Source of the DNA: an uncultured Acidobacteriia bacterium
GTDB lineage: Bacteria > Acidobacteriota > Terriglobia > Bryobacterales > Bryobacteraceae
NCBI GenBank assembly: GCA_903825445.1
Contig: CAIKAS010000317.1
Location: 1 to 64,000, forward strand
Length of the DNA: 64,000 nt
Direction: 5' to 3'
Under the pieces are notes generated by a model. It worked only from the letters and a program-made list of their open reading frames with translations. It was not told where the DNA came from and did no database searches. The translations under genes and the position numbers were made by a program. Positions 9,736 through 19,379 of this stretch are shown here, piece by piece (the stretch's first letter is position 1; each line of letters begins with the position of its first letter).

Positions 9736-10761
9736 TTATTGGTACGTCTGAAACAGAGGCCTGGTGCCTGGCACCGAGAGTCTGATGCGGTAGACGCTGG
9801 TGCTCGCTGTGATGTATAAAGTCTTGCCGTCATCACCCCAACCGCAGTTGGCTGCGGTCTCTGGGAGTTGAAGTGTGCCAATATGTCGGCCATCGGGCGA
9901 AAACACCCAAATGCCGCCAGGGCCCGCAGCGTAGACATTACCCTGCGAGTCCACTTTGATTCCGTCCGGAATGCCCTGCTCTTTCGAGTCGGCAAGATCG
10001 TAGAACATGCGCCCATTCGACACCGTACCGTCGGCGGCGATATCGTAGCGCCTCCAGGACCGTTTTTTCTCGTCGGAATCGGCAACATAGAGAGTCTTCT
10101 CGTCAGGAGACAGCGCGATTCCGTTCGGCCGGTTGAGGTCTTTGATTATGGCTTTCAGTTTGCCTGCGGAATACAGGAACACGCCATTGAAGCTCAGCTC
10201 TTTGGCCGGATCGTCATCCTGCTTCGTCAGGCCATAGGGCGGATCAGTGAAATAGAGCGCTCCGTCTGAGCGGTAGACCAGATCATTGGGGCTATTGAAA
10301 CGTTTTCCTTCAAACCGTTCCAGGTAGGGTGTCATCGTCAGATCCTTTCCAACCCGGACAATCCGCCGGTTGCCATGCTGGCAAAGAAGCACATTGCCAT
10401 CTTTGTCGGCGATCATGCCGTTAGGTCCGATGAACGCCCCTGGAGGCGCGCTGATATTGCCACCTGCGTTCTGAATGAGCACCTTCACGTCGCCGGTGGC
10501 AGAAACGGAGCGGACCAGGTTGCCGGGCACATCACTGAACCAGAGGAGGCCTTCCGGCCTCCATAGCGGGCCTTCAGTAAAAGTGAAGCCTGTGGCCAGT
10601 TTTTCAAGCCGGGCGCCTGCTGGTACGAGGGAGTCGAAGGCTGGATCCAGACGAACAATTCTCCCGACGGAGGTATCGACACTGGCCGAAGGAGGTGGCG
10701 GAGGAGTCCGGGCCCAGGAGGTCAGGAGGAGACTGACGGGCAGTACGCAGGTAGCCTTCAT
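9736..10761 (-). CDS. Secreted SMP-30/gluconolactonase-family beta-propeller protein
   Basis: The 341-residue protein has a signal peptide (possibly lipoprotein-free; ATCVLPVSLLLTSWA) and a six-bladed propeller of the SMP-30/gluconolactonase/LRE type. Visible motifs are FTEGPLWRPEGLLWFSDVPG, GPNGMIADKDGNVLLCQHGNRR (about 112-133), RFNSPNDLVYRSDGALYFTDPPYG and RPNGIALSPDEKTLYVADSD. The repeated Asn/Asp positions fit the divalent-metal site of sugar lactonases. It could hydrolyse aldonolactones such as xylono- or arabinonolactone made in the locus, which is inference. It is the first gene of the leftward operon, facing the shared promoter region. Confidence 0.87.
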   Translation of the reverse strand: MKATCVLPVSLLLTSWARTPPPPPSASVDTSVGRIVRLDPAFDSLVPAGARLEKLATGFTFTEGPLWRPEGLLWFSDVPGNLVRSVSATGDVKVLIQNAGGNISAPPGAFIGPNGMIADKDGNVLLCQHGNRRIVRVGKDLTMTPYLERFEGKRFNSPNDLVYRSDGALYFTDPPYGLTKQDDDPAKELSFNGVFLYSAGKLKAIIKDLNRPNGIALSPDEKTLYVADSDEKKRSWRRYDIAADGTVSNGRMFYDLADSKEQGIPDGIKVDSQGNVYAAGPGGIWVFSPDGRHIGTLQLPETAANCGWGDDGKTLYITASTSVYRIRLSVPGTRPLFQTYQ

Positions 10762-10899
10762 AAAATAGATCGCTGTTGGCGCGTCACGTCCGTAAAGGCT
10801 CTTCTATCGGGATTTAGCGACCGCCAAGGTCCCTGCAAGCTCAAAATACGGCAACTTGCCGGTAATGAGCATATCATCTGTGAAGACATCGGTAGCGAC

Positions 10900-10929
10900 A
10901 TTCTACTTTGGTTCGACCAAACAATGCAA
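10900..10929 (-). promoter_or_regulatory. Candidate leftward sigma-70-type promoter of the xylan operon
   Basis: Read on the minus strand, TTGCAT (10929-10924) is followed after 18 bases by TAGAAT (10905-10900), five of six matches to TATAAT. The -35 hexamer lies inside the left arm of the 10923-10940 palindrome, so a bound regulator would block it. The start codon it would serve is at 10761, leaving about 130 bases of leader. Confidence 0.45.
10907..10921. promoter_or_regulatory. Second inverted repeat (TTTGGT-tcg-ACCAAA) in the divergent promoter region
   Basis: Six-base arms separated by three bases form an imperfect palindrome in the spacer of the proposed leftward promoter. It lies one base from the LacI-type palindrome. 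It differs in sequence from that site, so it may bind a second regulator. It could also be coincidental, being short. Confidence 0.4.
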
Positions 10930-10940
10930 GCGCTTGCATT
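10923..10940. promoter_or_regulatory. Perfect 18-bp palindrome, probable LacI/CcpA-type operator
   Basis: The sequence AATGCAAGCGCTTGCATT reads the same on both strands. Its core TGCAAGCGCTTGCA fits the TGNAANCGNTTNCA form known for LacI-family/CcpA sites exactly, including the central CpG expected for hinge-helix insertion. It lies between the two divergent glycan operons, and each arm also supplies a TTGCAT hexamer usable as a -35 element for one direction. The LacI-family gene at 3957-4961 is the obvious candidate to bind it. Confidence 0.8.
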
Positions 10941-10960
10941 ATAAAGGGGATTGATATAAC
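10934..10960 (+). promoter_or_regulatory. Candidate rightward promoter overlapping the operator
   Basis: TTGCAT (10934-10939) in the right arm of the palindrome is followed by TATAAC (10955-10960) with a 15-base spacer, which is short. An alternative -10 is TATAAA at 10940-10945, but it has no good -35. The first rightward gene starts at 11039. Confidence 0.35.
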
Positions 10961-11038
10961 ATCGCAGTTGCTTTGGCCATTGGAAAAGGTTCACTCCGGG
11001 TCAAGGCGGATGGCAAAACCGACGTACCGCAAACACCC

Positions 11039-12127
11039 ATGAAAACCAATAGGAAAACCAGCAACTTTAACCTGCTCCGAGTGTTCGGGATCGCGCTCGG
11101 ACTCACGCTGGCAGCTTATGCTCAGGTTGCCACCGAGGTGCCTCCAGTCGTACCTGGCGCGAAGCCGGTAGCAGTGGAGCACATAAGAGTGCATGGCACT
11201 GCGCTCGAAGGAAATCTCGAAGGCGACGATGTGGACCGGGAAGTGATCGTATTCATGCCGTCCAGCTATGCGACGGAGAAGAACCGGCGTTATCCAGTGG
11301 TCTATGCGCTGCACGGCTATTCGATCGGAGCTGAGCAATGGACGAAAGAAATCCACGTGCCGCAAACGATTGAAGGCGCTTTCGCGCAGGGCGCTGCAGA
11401 CATGATCGTGGTCCTGCCCGATTCGAAGACGGTCCACAACGGATCGATGTATTCAAGTTCCGTGACAACCGGCGATTTTGAGAAGTTCGTTGCGCATGAT
11501 GTGGTGGCGTGGATCGACACGCATTACCGCACCATTCCCCGGCGTACGAGCCGCGGCCTGGTTGGGCACTCCATGGGTGGTTATGGCGCGAGCCGCATCG
11601 GCATGAAGTATCCGGATGTTTTTGGCAGTCTTTACATCATGAGCCCGTGCTGCATGAGCGCGCGTCCGGCCGGTCCCGCGAATGCAGAGACGGAGAAAGC
11701 GCTGGCGGCCGTCAAGACGCCGGCCGATTCCGCCAGTCTTTCGTTTGGCCTGCGCGCGCAACTGGCTTCTGCCGCGGCCTGGTCACCGAACCCGAAGAAC
11801 CCCCCGCTCTATCTGGATCTGCCGTCGAAGGACGGAAAAGTGGATCAGGACGTGATCGCCAAGTGGGCAGCCAATGCGCCGCTGGCGTTTGTCGATCAGT
11901 ATATCGGCAACCTCAGGCAGTACCGGGGGATTGCGATCGATGTGGGCGATCAGGACAGTCTGCGCGCGGGGGCGGCGAAGCTGCACGAAATTCTCGACAG
12001 CTATGGCGTGGCCAACATTTTCGAAGTCTACCCAGGTACTCACACCAGCGCAGTCTCCGTCCGGTTCCAGAACCACGTGATGCCGTTTTTCAGCAAGAAC
12101 CTCTGCGCCACCGCGAGTTGCAAATGA
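11039..12127 (+). CDS. Secreted esterase of the feruloyl/acetyl-esterase D type
   Basis: The 362-residue protein has a signal peptide (LLRVFGIALGLTLAAYAQ) and a single alpha/beta-hydrolase domain. The nucleophile is Ser178 in GLVGHSMGGYGASR. Likely partners are the Asp in VGDQDSL (about 305) and His335 in PGTHTSA. The sequence YPVVYALHGYSIGAEQW gives the oxyanion region. Unlike the esterases at 7153 and 18052 it lacks the N-terminal E-set domain. It probably removes acyl groups from hemicellulose side chains. The ATG at 11039 is chosen for its signal peptide over an in-frame start 22 codons upstream. It opens the rightward operon. Confidence 0.85.
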   Translation: MKTNRKTSNFNLLRVFGIALGLTLAAYAQVATEVPPVVPGAKPVAVEHIRVHGTALEGNLEGDDVDREVIVFMPSSYATEKNRRYPVVYALHGYSIGAEQWTKEIHVPQTIEGAFAQGAADMIVVLPDSKTVHNGSMYSSSVTTGDFEKFVAHDVVAWIDTHYRTIPRRTSRGLVGHSMGGYGASRIGMKYPDVFGSLYIMSPCCMSARPAGPANAETEKALAAVKTPADSASLSFGLRAQLASAAAWSPNPKNPPLYLDLPSKDGKVDQDVIAKWAANAPLAFVDQYIGNLRQYRGIAIDVGDQDSLRAGAAKLHEILDSYGVANIFEVYPGTHTSAVSVRFQNHVMPFFSKNLCATASCK

Positions 12128-12164
12128 GTGCGCGCGGGGAGCGACAACGCAACAAATAAGCCTT

Positions 12165-13754
12165 ATGAAATATTCCATTCCAGTTGTGGTAACAGCGCTC
12201 ACGGTGGCATCCCTTGCCCTCGGGCTGGACGGCCAGTCAGGGATCCACGACCCTTCGACCGTCGTGTTGTGCAACGGCAAATACTATACCTACGGCACGG
12301 GCGGCAGTTCGCTCGTTTCCGACGATGGCTGGACGTGGCGCGCAGGCACGACGCTGCCGCGCCGCGGCCTTGCGCCCGACGTGATTCACATTGGCGACCG
12401 CTACTACGTGTACGTCGCGGCGAACATCGGGGCGCAGCCCAAAGCCGCAGTCAACATGATCTGGAGCAAGTCGCTCGATCCGGATTCGCCCGATTACAAG
12501 TGGGAAGAGGGCGGCGTGGTTGCGTCGTCCGACGGCGTTGAAGATTCCAATGCAATCGATCCGGGTGTGTTTCTCGATCCAAACGACGGCAAGCTCTGGT
12601 TGGTTTACGGCTCTTATTTCGGCTATATCCGGCTGGTGGAACTCGATCCGAAAACAGGCAAGCGGCTTCATCCGGGCGATGTACCCCGCAACCTCGCGGT
12701 GAACTGCGAAGCGTCCGACATGATCTTTCACGATGGCTGGTATTACCTGCTGGCCACACATGGCAGTTGCTGCCGTGGAACGGACTCCGGCTACAACATC
12801 CGCATGGGCCGGGCGAAGAAGGTGACAGGCCCCTTCATCGACGGCGAGGGCGTGGACATGATTCAGGGCGGCGGCAAGCTCCTGATTGGCTCGCGGGCCA
12901 CGCAGATTGGACCCGGCCATTTCGGACTCCTCGATCTGGGCCAGGGTGTGCAGAAATTCTCGCTGCATTATGAAGCCGACCTCGACAAGGGCGGCGCCAG
13001 CGTGCTCGATATTCGTCCATTGCTCTGGAGAGATGGTTGGCCCGTTGCCGGCGAAAATCTGAAGGCAGGAACGTATGAACTGGAATCGGCGCGCACGGGG
13101 ACTGCGCTTGAGCTCGCTGTTGAGGGAATGCCCGTTGGTGGACGGGTTGGCCGAGGCGGCGGCGGAGGCAGAGGACCGGGTGGCCGTGGTGGCTCCGGGG
13201 GTTTTGGTGGTGGGCGGGGAGCATCGGGTTTTGGCGGTGGCATTCCGGCTGGTATTGGTGCCGGCGGTGGCCGAGGCACATCCGGAGGCGCTGCCGGTGC
13301 ACCTGGGGGCGGGCGAGGACTGTTCGCGGGACAGGGCGGCGTTATTCCGCCGCAGGATGCCGCGCAGGTCTCGGCGAACTGGCCCAGCGGTAAGGTGGAT
13401 CCCCGGATGGCCATTTACCTGAGTCAGGCACAGCAGAAGTGGGCGATTAACCCGGTTGCTAACGCCGGAGGCTATCCTGGTTCACCGTATTTCAGGATCT
13501 CGATTGCGGGCACGGAAAGAACGCTTGCTGCTACCGAAGGCGCGGAACTGGTAGTTCTGCCCGGTTTCACGAACGCACCAGAGCAACTTTGGCGGTTCGA
13601 TGAACTGGCCGATGGCTCCTGGCGCATTATGCCAAAGGCCATCCCGAATTCCAAAGAAGCCGTGGCACTTTCGGCGGTTGGCAGCAGTTTCGCCACGCTG
13701 TCAAAATACGACCCCGCCAGCCAGAAGCAACGGTGGCTGCTGAAGACGCCGTAG
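12165..13754 (+). CDS. Secreted GH43 arabinanase/arabinofuranosidase-like enzyme with Gly-rich linker and C-terminal ricin-like domain
   Basis: The 529-residue protein has a signal peptide (to about residue 24) and a five-bladed GH43 propeller (about 25-300). Candidate catalytic residues are Asp29 in IHDPS (base), Asp132 in NAIDPG and Glu182 in NCEASDM (acid). GH43 enzymes of this shape act on arabinan or arabinoxylan side chains. A glycine/arginine-rich linker (about 322-400) follows. A C-terminal segment (LWRFDELADGSWRI and a closing QRWLLKTP) resembles a ricin-B-type sugar-binding domain. It starts 37 bp after the previous gene in the rightward operon. Confidence 0.88.
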   Translation: MKYSIPVVVTALTVASLALGLDGQSGIHDPSTVVLCNGKYYTYGTGGSSLVSDDGWTWRAGTTLPRRGLAPDVIHIGDRYYVYVAANIGAQPKAAVNMIWSKSLDPDSPDYKWEEGGVVASSDGVEDSNAIDPGVFLDPNDGKLWLVYGSYFGYIRLVELDPKTGKRLHPGDVPRNLAVNCEASDMIFHDGWYYLLATHGSCCRGTDSGYNIRMGRAKKVTGPFIDGEGVDMIQGGGKLLIGSRATQIGPGHFGLLDLGQGVQKFSLHYEADLDKGGASVLDIRPLLWRDGWPVAGENLKAGTYELESARTGTALELAVEGMPVGGRVGRGGGGGRGPGGRGGSGGFGGGRGASGFGGGIPAGIGAGGGRGTSGGAAGAPGGGRGLFAGQGGVIPPQDAAQVSANWPSGKVDPRMAIYLSQAQQKWAINPVANAGGYPGSPYFRISIAGTERTLAATEGAELVVLPGFTNAPEQLWRFDELADGSWRIMPKAIPNSKEAVALSAVGSSFATLSKYDPASQKQRWLLKTP

Positions 13755-13771
13755 TTACCAAGGAACCCTCC

Positions 13772-14452
13772 ATGAATCTTTTTCCGAAATACCGTATACC
13801 GGCGCTCGGTCTCCTCACCATTGCCGCGTTGCTAAGCGCGGCGGCCCAGGCGCCGCCTGTCGTACTGACCAAACCAGTCACACCGGAAAAGACGACGGGC
13901 GCCGATGGCTTCATTCAGCGCTGGCTTCTGCTGGAGCCGATCGCGGCCAATGGACTCACCGACAGCATCGTCCAGACAACTGTCAAGAAAGAGTATTTCC
14001 CGGGACAATTCACTGCCGTGCCTCACGATGGCGACAAGGTGACGGTCAACGGCGAGGAACTCAACTGGCATGCCGTGGATACAAAGGACTACAACATCAA
14101 CCTCTATCGCTTTGCGGAATCGCATGGCAAGAAGACATCCGACGTGTTGTTCTGGGCCGTCACCACGGTCAGCGGTCCGAAGGAGATGAGCGGCTTGCGG
14201 CTGGCCATCGGCTCGAACGCGGCGTCGGTTTGGTGGGTCAACGGCGAGGAAGTCATTGGGATCTATGGAGACCGTCAGACGGTGATCGACGACGGAGTGT
14301 CGAAACGCCTCACCCTGAAGAAGGGGCCGAACGTGGTGCGGGCCGCGATCATCAATGGCGGCGGCGCCACCGATTTTTGCGCGCGGTTTCTCGACGCCGA
14401 CGATCAACCGGTAAAAGGTTTGGTGGTGAGCGTCGGTGAAGTTCGCAAATGA
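13772..14452 (+). CDS. Secreted protein of unknown function, galactose-binding-like beta-sandwich
   Basis: The 226-residue protein has a signal peptide (LGLLTIAALLSAAAQ) and a beta-rich domain. Patterns such as FIQRWLLLEPI, VTVNGEELNWHAVDTKDYNINLYRFAE (about 91-117) and ASVWWVNGEEVIGIYGDRQ recall the beta-sandwich modules attached to some carbohydrate esterases and glycosidases. No catalytic residues can be named. Its stop overlaps the upstream start of the acetylxylan esterase frame (ATGA at 14449), so it is likely made with that enzyme and may help it bind substrate, which is inference. Confidence 0.75.
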   Translation: MNLFPKYRIPALGLLTIAALLSAAAQAPPVVLTKPVTPEKTTGADGFIQRWLLLEPIAANGLTDSIVQTTVKKEYFPGQFTAVPHDGDKVTVNGEELNWHAVDTKDYNINLYRFAESHGKKTSDVLFWAVTTVSGPKEMSGLRLAIGSNAASVWWVNGEEVIGIYGDRQTVIDDGVSKRLTLKKGPNVVRAAIINGGGATDFCARFLDADDQPVKGLVVSVGEVRK

Positions 14453-14475
14453 GAAGAACTGAATTGGAGATTGTC

Positions 14476-15864
14476 ATGACTCGACCGGGTCCACGTTTGA
14501 TATTCGCCGTTTTACTCGCGGCCGCGACCGCATTTGCACAAGGAGGACCGCCTCCGCAACGGCCGCAGATACAGCAGCAGCTGACATTTGTGCCTTATCA
14601 TGCCGGCGGGATTTACGACGTGGATGAAACGGTGGGCTGGACCGTGACGCCGGGTCCGGATAAGCCAACTTACAGCTACAAGTGGACGGTGCGTCGTAAT
14701 AATGCCGTAGTCCTCAAAGAAGGTAAGCTGGATCTGTCTTCGGGACAGGCGAAGATCGAGATCACAGCGGACCAGCCTGAGATGATCTACGTTGCGGTAG
14801 AACCGTATGCGAATCTCGTCATCGAAGCGCTCCCGGCGGGTGCAGTCGCGCCAGCACCAGTGGACCCGACGACAGGTTATCTGGGTGGAAACACGGGGCG
14901 CAACAACGGCCTCTATGCCGTGGGGGCCGCGGTAGCGCCAACCAAGCTCGGGCTTTCGACGCCGCGCCCGGCCGACTTCGACGCTTTCTGGAATCAGAAA
15001 CTGGCCGAGCAGGCGAAGATCCCGATCAATCCAGTGCTGACGCCGGTGCCGACCGATGTGGCGGGAGTGGAACTGAACATGTTCGTCCTCGATGCACTGG
15101 GATCGAAAACGCACGGGTATGTGGCGAAGCCCGCAAAGGAAGGCAAATTTCCCGCCGTGATTCAACTGCAGTACGCGGGCATTTATGCGTTGAACGCGCG
15201 CGCCGCCGCGCAGCGCGCCGCCGAAGGTTGGCTCATGATCAACGTCGATTCGCACGACAAGCTGCCTTCCGATCCTGCCGGCGATGTCCCGAAGGGATAC
15301 CAGGCGGTGGGCAACACGGACCGCGAGAAATCGTATTTTCTGAACATGTATCTGCGCGATTCGCGCGCTCTCGATTACCTGCTGACCAGATCCGACTGGG
15401 ACGGAAAGACGATCGTACTGACCGGCGGCAGCATGGGTGGCCAGCAAAGCCTGATGCTGGCGGGACTGCGCCCGGAGAAGATCACGTCGGTGCTGGTGTG
15501 CGTCCCCGCCGGAGCGGACAGCAATGGAGATCTTCACGGCCGCAAAGCAGGCTATCCGAACTGGGCGACGACCAACCCTGATGTGGCGACGACGGCGCTT
15601 TACTTCGACACCGTCAACTTCGCTTCGCACATTCAGGCGCCGGTGATGGCGGGCATGGGGTTCATCGACACTATCTCACCGCCGGCGGGCGTGTGGACCG
15701 CGCTGAACCAAATTCGCGCGCCGGTGGAGCCACTACCGATGATCGAATCCGAACATGATAACCTGACGCCGATGAAGGGACGAGCCTGCCCTGCGAGAAC
15801 CAGGGAACTGCTGGATGTACTGGTGAAGGGTGGCGAGTTCAGACCGAATGGTATCCGGCAATAG
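14476..15864 (+). CDS. Secreted acetylxylan esterase, CE7/AXE1 family
   Basis: The 462-residue protein has a signal peptide (LIFAVLLAAATAFAQ), an N-terminal beta domain and an AXE1-type alpha/beta-hydrolase domain from about residue 155 (STPRPADFDAFWNQKL is the typical family entry). The nucleophile is Ser319 in TGGSMGGQQ; Asp398 in GFIDTISPP and His427 in ESEHDN complete the triad. It should remove acetyl groups from xylan. The ATG at 14476 has a GGAG site and gives a clean signal peptide. The ATG at 14449, overlapping the previous stop, would add nine residues and is possible. Confidence 0.88.
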   Translation: MTRPGPRLIFAVLLAAATAFAQGGPPPQRPQIQQQLTFVPYHAGGIYDVDETVGWTVTPGPDKPTYSYKWTVRRNNAVVLKEGKLDLSSGQAKIEITADQPEMIYVAVEPYANLVIEALPAGAVAPAPVDPTTGYLGGNTGRNNGLYAVGAAVAPTKLGLSTPRPADFDAFWNQKLAEQAKIPINPVLTPVPTDVAGVELNMFVLDALGSKTHGYVAKPAKEGKFPAVIQLQYAGIYALNARAAAQRAAEGWLMINVDSHDKLPSDPAGDVPKGYQAVGNTDREKSYFLNMYLRDSRALDYLLTRSDWDGKTIVLTGGSMGGQQSLMLAGLRPEKITSVLVCVPAGADSNGDLHGRKAGYPNWATTNPDVATTALYFDTVNFASHIQAPVMAGMGFIDTISPPAGVWTALNQIRAPVEPLPMIESEHDNLTPMKGRACPARTRELLDVLVKGGEFRPNGIRQ

Positions 15865-15904
15865 ATCGCGGTCGAAGTTGCGAACGGATTTAGAGGACAT
15901 TCGC

Positions 15905-17983
15905 ATGAAGAACAAGAGCACTTCCAGACCGACCCGCCGTTCGTTTGCAGGAGCGATGGCAGGCATGGGCGCAGCTGCTACGCTGGCAGCTCAGCAGCCA
16001 GCCGCGCCACCGAATCCGACCGCTGTAACGCCGACACGCCCGGGTGGTCCGCCGCCCGAGGTGCAGCCCTTCGCAGCGCCTATTGAATTCACGCGGCGCG
16101 ATGTGGCGCTGAAGGTCAAGCCGTTTCCGATGTCCCAGGTTCGGGTCACCGGCGGAGTCTTCAAGGCAGCCGAAGACGCAAATCGTGGTTATATGAGCCG
16201 CCTCGCTGCCGACCGTCTGCTCTACAACTTCCGCCAGAACGCCGGTCTCGACGTGAAGGGCGCGGAGCCTCTGGGCGGTTGGGAGGCGCCGGCCGACGGG
16301 AAGCATGGCACCGAATTGCGCGGCCATTTCACCGGACATTTCCTTTCCGCCAGCGCCAACCTGTATGCTTCCACGGGCGACAAAGAAGCGAAGGCCAAGG
16401 CCGATTACATGGTCGCGGAGCTGGCGAAGGTGCAGCAGAAACTGGGTGGCGGCTATCTTAGCGCATTCCCTACTGAGTTATTCGACCGGCTCGACACGCT
16501 GAGCGGCAAGCCGCGCCCGGCCGGGCCGCCGCAGCCGGGCCAGCCCCAGATGCCGTGGGCGCCGTTTTATACGATCCACAAGATCTTCGCGGGGATGCTC
16601 GACATGCATACGCTGGCGGGCAACGCGCAGGCGCTCGAGGTCGCGAAGGGCATGGGCGACTGGGCCGACAGGTGGTCCGCTTCGAAGACCGAAGAACACA
16701 TGCAGGAGATCCTGAACGAGGAGTTCGGCGGCATCGCCGAATCGCTTTACAACCTCGCCGCGATCACTAATAACGACCGGTATGCGAAGGCCGGCGACCG
16801 CTTTACGAAGAAGCGTTTCGTGAATCCTCTGGCGCTGCGCCGCGACGAACTTCGCGGGCTGCACGTGAATACGCACGTTCCGCAGGTCATTGCCGCAGCG
16901 CGGCGCTATGAGATCTCCGGTGACCTGCGATTCCACGACGTTGCGGATTACTTCCTGATGGAAGTTTCATCGGCCCGCAGTTACGTGACGGGCGGCACCA
17001 GCAATGGCGAACTCTGGCAGGCCGAGCCGCGGCGACTTGCGGCTGAGCTGAAGCGCAGCACTTCAACCGAAGAATGCTGCTGCTCTTACAACCTGATGAA
17101 GCTCACGCGGCACCTGTATAGCTGGAATCCCGATCCGAAGTATTTCGATTATTTCGAGCGAACGCTGCTCAACGAGCGCATTGGCACGATCCGGCTCGAT
17201 AAGGGTTATACGCAGTATTATTCGTCGCTGACTCCAGGCGCCTGGAAGACGTTCAATTCCGAAGACAAGGCTTTCTGGTGCTGCACCGGGACAGGCGTGG
17301 AGGAATATGCCAAGCTGAACGACAGCATCTACTGGCATGATGAACGCGGACTCTTCGTCAACCTCTATATACCCTCCGATCTGGACTGGCGTGAAAAGGG
17401 ATTGAAACTACGTCAGGAGACGAACTTTCCCGACGACCATACCAGCAGCCTAACCGTTACGGCGGACAAGCCAGTGCAGACCGCGTTTCGCCTGCGTATT
17501 CCTTCCTGGACCAGTTCGGCGCGAGTGAAGCTGAACGGACGAGCGCTTGAAGCGACCGCGGAGCCGGGAAGTTATCTGACTCTCGACCGCACCTGGAAGA
17601 CCGGCGACCGCATTGACCTGGAAATGCCGATGCGTCTTACGGTCGAAGCCATGCCCGACGATCCGAACATGCAGGCGTTCCTCTACGGCCCGCTGGTGCT
17701 GGCGGGAGACCTGGGTGACGAAGGACTTACTGAACAGATGATCATCGGCCAGCAGGGTCCCGCTGTAAGAAGGCCCGACGGGCCCGCTGGCAATCCTAAT
17801 CGTCCGCTACTGGAGGCGATTGTTGTCCCGCTGCATGCGGCCAGTCCAGATCCTGCATCCTGGATCAAGCCTGCGGATAAGCCGCAGACGTTTCGCACCA
17901 CAGGCCAGAAGCGGGATGTAACTCTCAAGCCGCTCAACAAGATGTTGGATCGCCGGTATTCGGTCTATTGGGAAGTGTCGTGA
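15905..17983 (+). CDS. Tat-exported GH127 beta-L-arabinofuranosidase (DUF1680)
   Basis: The 692-residue protein starts with a twin-arginine signal (TRRSFAGAMAGMGAAATLAAQ). An (alpha/alpha)6 barrel of the GH127 type follows, then a C-terminal beta region. The known zinc-thiolate site of the family is visible: Glu390 and Cys392 in TEECCCSYN, and Cys459/Cys460 in FWCCTGTG, where the first Cys is the nucleophile in characterised members. Such enzymes remove terminal beta-L-arabinofuranose. A GAGGA site precedes the ATG at 15905; a longer frame starting at 15830 would overlap the esterase gene and lose the Tat signal position. Confidence 0.92.
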   Translation: MKNKSTSRPTRRSFAGAMAGMGAAATLAAQQPAAPPNPTAVTPTRPGGPPPEVQPFAAPIEFTRRDVALKVKPFPMSQVRVTGGVFKAAEDANRGYMSRLAADRLLYNFRQNAGLDVKGAEPLGGWEAPADGKHGTELRGHFTGHFLSASANLYASTGDKEAKAKADYMVAELAKVQQKLGGGYLSAFPTELFDRLDTLSGKPRPAGPPQPGQPQMPWAPFYTIHKIFAGMLDMHTLAGNAQALEVAKGMGDWADRWSASKTEEHMQEILNEEFGGIAESLYNLAAITNNDRYAKAGDRFTKKRFVNPLALRRDELRGLHVNTHVPQVIAAARRYEISGDLRFHDVADYFLMEVSSARSYVTGGTSNGELWQAEPRRLAAELKRSTSTEECCCSYNLMKLTRHLYSWNPDPKYFDYFERTLLNERIGTIRLDKGYTQYYSSLTPGAWKTFNSEDKAFWCCTGTGVEEYAKLNDSIYWHDERGLFVNLYIPSDLDWREKGLKLRQETNFPDDHTSSLTVTADKPVQTAFRLRIPSWTSSARVKLNGRALEATAEPGSYLTLDRTWKTGDRIDLEMPMRLTVEAMPDDPNMQAFLYGPLVLAGDLGDEGLTEQMIIGQQGPAVRRPDGPAGNPNRPLLEAIVVPLHAASPDPASWIKPADKPQTFRTTGQKRDVTLKPLNKMLDRRYSVYWEVS

Positions 17984-17991
17984 TCTGATGA

Positions 17992-19299
<1,308 letters not shown>

Positions 19300-19302
19300 G
19301 AA

Positions 19303-19343
19303 GTAAGAGAGTTGCGAACGGGCCAGACTCGCAGCTCTCTTAC
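19303..19343 (+). promoter_or_regulatory. Strong intercistronic hairpin without a T-run
   Basis: Bases 19303-19317 pair with 19329-19343 over 15 positions with a single G-U pair, closing an 11-base loop. The hairpin starts four bases after the esterase stop and is followed by gcaagag, not by thymines. It is therefore unlikely to be an intrinsic terminator. An RNA stabiliser or partial attenuator before the DUF1080 gene is more likely. Confidence 0.6.
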
Positions 19344-19379
19344 GCAAGAGCCCCGTATCGAAACGCCGGGAGGACGCCC

